A DNA stretch of 64,000 nucleotides from the NCBI GenBank assembly GCA_964036295.1, contig OZ038469.1:14627591-14691590 (forward strand), given 5' to 3'. Shown piece after piece: positions 62,085-64,000 of this stretch (the first letter of the stretch is position 1; each line of letters begins with the position of its first letter). The position numbers and the translations under genes were made by a program. The notes under the pieces were generated by a model. That model made no database searches. It had not been told where the DNA came from and was given only the letters and a program-made list of their open reading frames with translations. The stretch is from Plumapathes pennacea. Its lineage: Eukaryota > Cnidaria > Anthozoa > Antipatharia > Myriopathidae.

Positions 62085-62340
62085 CATAGCCATATAGGTA
62101 TGTGCCACCCCAAAGGGTATCATTTTCAGCACTTTAGTCTGAAATAGGGTATAAATTTTAACCTTTGGTCTGGAATATAAGGTCGGAGATTTTGATATTT
62201 GGTCTGAAATAGGGTTGAAAATTGCACATTTTGGTCTGAAATAGGGTCTAAAGTCACAAATTTTGGTCTGGAATAGCATGAGGGTTTTCAGTCCTGGGTG
62301 GCACAACCCACCCAAAATTTTGAGGAGTAAATCCTCCTGG
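62085..62340. mobile_element. Poly-G-family element, inverted 'tctgaaatagggt' copy
   Basis: 'gtgccaccccaaagggtatc' followed by four diverged units with 'ttggtctgaaatagggt', and 'cacccaaaattttgaggag' at the end. It is inverted relative to 21535-21838, without long G-runs. Confidence 0.6.
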
Positions 62341-64000
62341 TACTGAACCCAGCAGTAAAATATTGTTGATGGAAGTTGAAACTCAGTTATCCATTCTGTT
62401 ACTCTTGTACAGCCCATCCTGAAGGGTGAAACAAAGCTACTCGTTCCTTGACTGCATTTCCTTGCCATGCACATGTGATTGAGTTGGCCAGACAGACGTG
62501 TCTGACAACCTGGTACCCAGACTCCCTCTGCCATGCTCTTCTGCATGGATATGATAGCCTGGGGACGAAGTAAGGTTGGTATAGAAGTTTGATCGGAACT
62601 ACGTAGCTGATGGCAGCGCAGAACAAACATAACTAAAAGGAAAAAAAGGCTTAGTTTTCTGAACGAAATGTTCTTTTTCCCGTTTTCTTTGCTTTTGGCT
62701 CTATTATTTGTTCATCAGGAAATCCTGAAATGTCGGATTGTAATACTGGAGAAGTGTTCAGTCGATGCTTTTGGAAACTTCCATGTATTCGACGTTTCCT
62801 TTTCTGCGTGTTATAATCTTTTTGAAATGTTCTGGGTCATGAACTCCAGAAATGCCGGATAATCCATGGATAATGGAGTTGTAAGTGTTCAACTGGTTAT
62901 TCTGGAAACTTCAATCCGTACTGCCAGCTGTGCTACGCGTGGTGTATTTGTCTCCCGCTAACTTTTCAGTTAACGAATACGTAAAACATTTGCCAGTATC
63001 CTGGCTGTGTTTTCTTTCTACGCTACTTCATGCGTGTGCCTAGCTTCCTAGCTCCTGTTAGCAGAGGAGAAATGACGGCTACATTTCCCCGGAACTGGGG
63101 CGTGGGAATCTATACAACTCCGAAAAACAAATCAAGGAATATAGTTTGTTCATCTGTTTATCTCGGTAACTCTGTCTTATTGTTTTTCTGTGTTATTTTT
63201 GTTCGATTCGATTTTTTTGTGTTTTTTGTTTTTACCCTGAAAACAAACTGTGCTTCGTACTGCGCGCGTAAAGTCGGTAAACAACCGCACAATTTTATCA
63301 AATGATACTGTGTCCCGTTTCAATCAAGAAAGACAAACAAAGAGTTCCGAAGAGGAGCGACACAATAAAATCCACACCGGCGGAGATGATTAAAGCCCGG
63401 AAGTTTGTGACAACAGAATTTTTAATAACTTTTCGCAGGAGGCAGCCGGAAAGAATAAACATCTCCGAGAGGATACAGCCACGTTGCGGCGAAAAGAAAA
63501 GAGAACACGAAAACTATGAGAACTGTGCAGCTTTTATTTTATTTTAAATATGTCAGCTCTCTTGGCAACTTTTCATCGGCGCCCGAGGCTATTTCCAATC
63601 CAAACAGCGTTGAACTACAAAATTCTTATGATTTTAAACTTTACAGAAGACGCCGCATATATCACCACATCCTTGCCCCACTCCCTTATCCTGCACCGAC
63701 GATTGATTTGCTTCGCGTTGTCAGACTTGATATGCATACGTGGGCGAACATCAGAAGAAACGAACGGCCTGTTTTCAGTTACCGCGAAGTAGAAGTCGTT
63801 TTCTGCGGGCGCGCGAGCAACTTTATCGCACTGAAGAGACTTCGACGAGGAACTTCACCTGTGGGGCGTTACAGTCTTAACTAACACACAGCCGTGAGTA
63901 CCATTATTGCTATTACAGAGGATGCTGTGTCATTTAAGCAACGCTGCCAATGACTAAATATCACTTTTGAATTTTGCCCTCTTTTTAGGTTTCAAGTGCG
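62341..64000. other. No confirmed gene
   Basis: Short frames on both strands only. A plus-strand open stretch at 63516-63884 is followed by a donor-like GCC then GTGAGTACC at about 63893, so a first exon of a gene extending beyond the window is possible. No domain is recognised. Confidence 0.3.

Noticed and set aside
62061..62630. 189-aa minus-strand open frame
   Set aside because: It runs into the 'tctgaaatagggt' repeat and has no domain or splice signals.
1..64000. tRNA, rRNA or CRISPR features
   Set aside because: No cloverleaf, ribosomal or regularly spaced direct-repeat signal was recognised by eye, and CRISPR is not expected in this kind of genome.

Overview
The window is eukaryotic nuclear DNA. 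It is intron-rich and AT-rich, with spliced genes on both strands, many short dispersed repeats and a LINE retrotransposon. The gene content points to a cnidarian, most likely an anthozoan such as a stony coral: a chimeric PAN/EGF/C-type lectin/fibrinogen-like lectin, secreted tandem C-type lectins, an FGF-like ligand, a Dispatched-like RND protein and a mitochondrial hydroxyacyl-thioester dehydratase. The taxon is inferred from style and domain combinations; no database search was possible.

Layout. 1-3140: no recognisable gene. 3441-8461 (-): six-exon chimeric lectin, 497 aa. 8.5-11.6 kb: several copies of a short element ending in poly-G/poly-C. 10844-14535 (+): five-exon FGF-like secreted ligand, 188 aa. 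15-26.5 kb: repeat-dense, with nested TIR elements, a minisatellite, a MITE, an AT-rich simple repeat beside degenerate telomere-like sequence, a foldback element, and a decayed or stop-interrupted membrane-protein locus on the minus strand (19980-22008). 27003-32929 (-): eight-exon Dispatched-like transporter, 1048 aa, with every splice phase consistent.

33.8-55.8 kb is a tandem segmental duplication. Each copy carries a two-CTLD secreted lectin gene (-), an array of about 1.2-1.6 kb modules each holding a copy of the lectin's noncoding 5' exon and promoter-like sequence, and the start of a divergently transcribed HTD2 gene (+). Copy B (46192-55775) has HTD2 reading intact into its later exons. 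Copy A (33843-45278) has a frameshifted, truncated HTD2 and a 1.9-kb TTAA-flanked transposon carrying a fragment of another gene.

57.3-61.7 kb: a nearly complete LINE (intact 1241-aa endonuclease/reverse transcriptase ORF, poly-A tail, 15-bp target-site duplication), inserted antisense two bases after the HTD2 exon-3 splice donor. 61.8-64 kb: repeats and no confirmed gene.

Functionally the window mixes likely secreted recognition proteins (three lectin genes), one signalling ligand, one lipid-morphogen-release type membrane protein and one mitochondrial fatty-acid-synthesis enzyme. The most unusual structure is the lectin/HTD2 duplication with six amplified 5'-exon/promoter modules.
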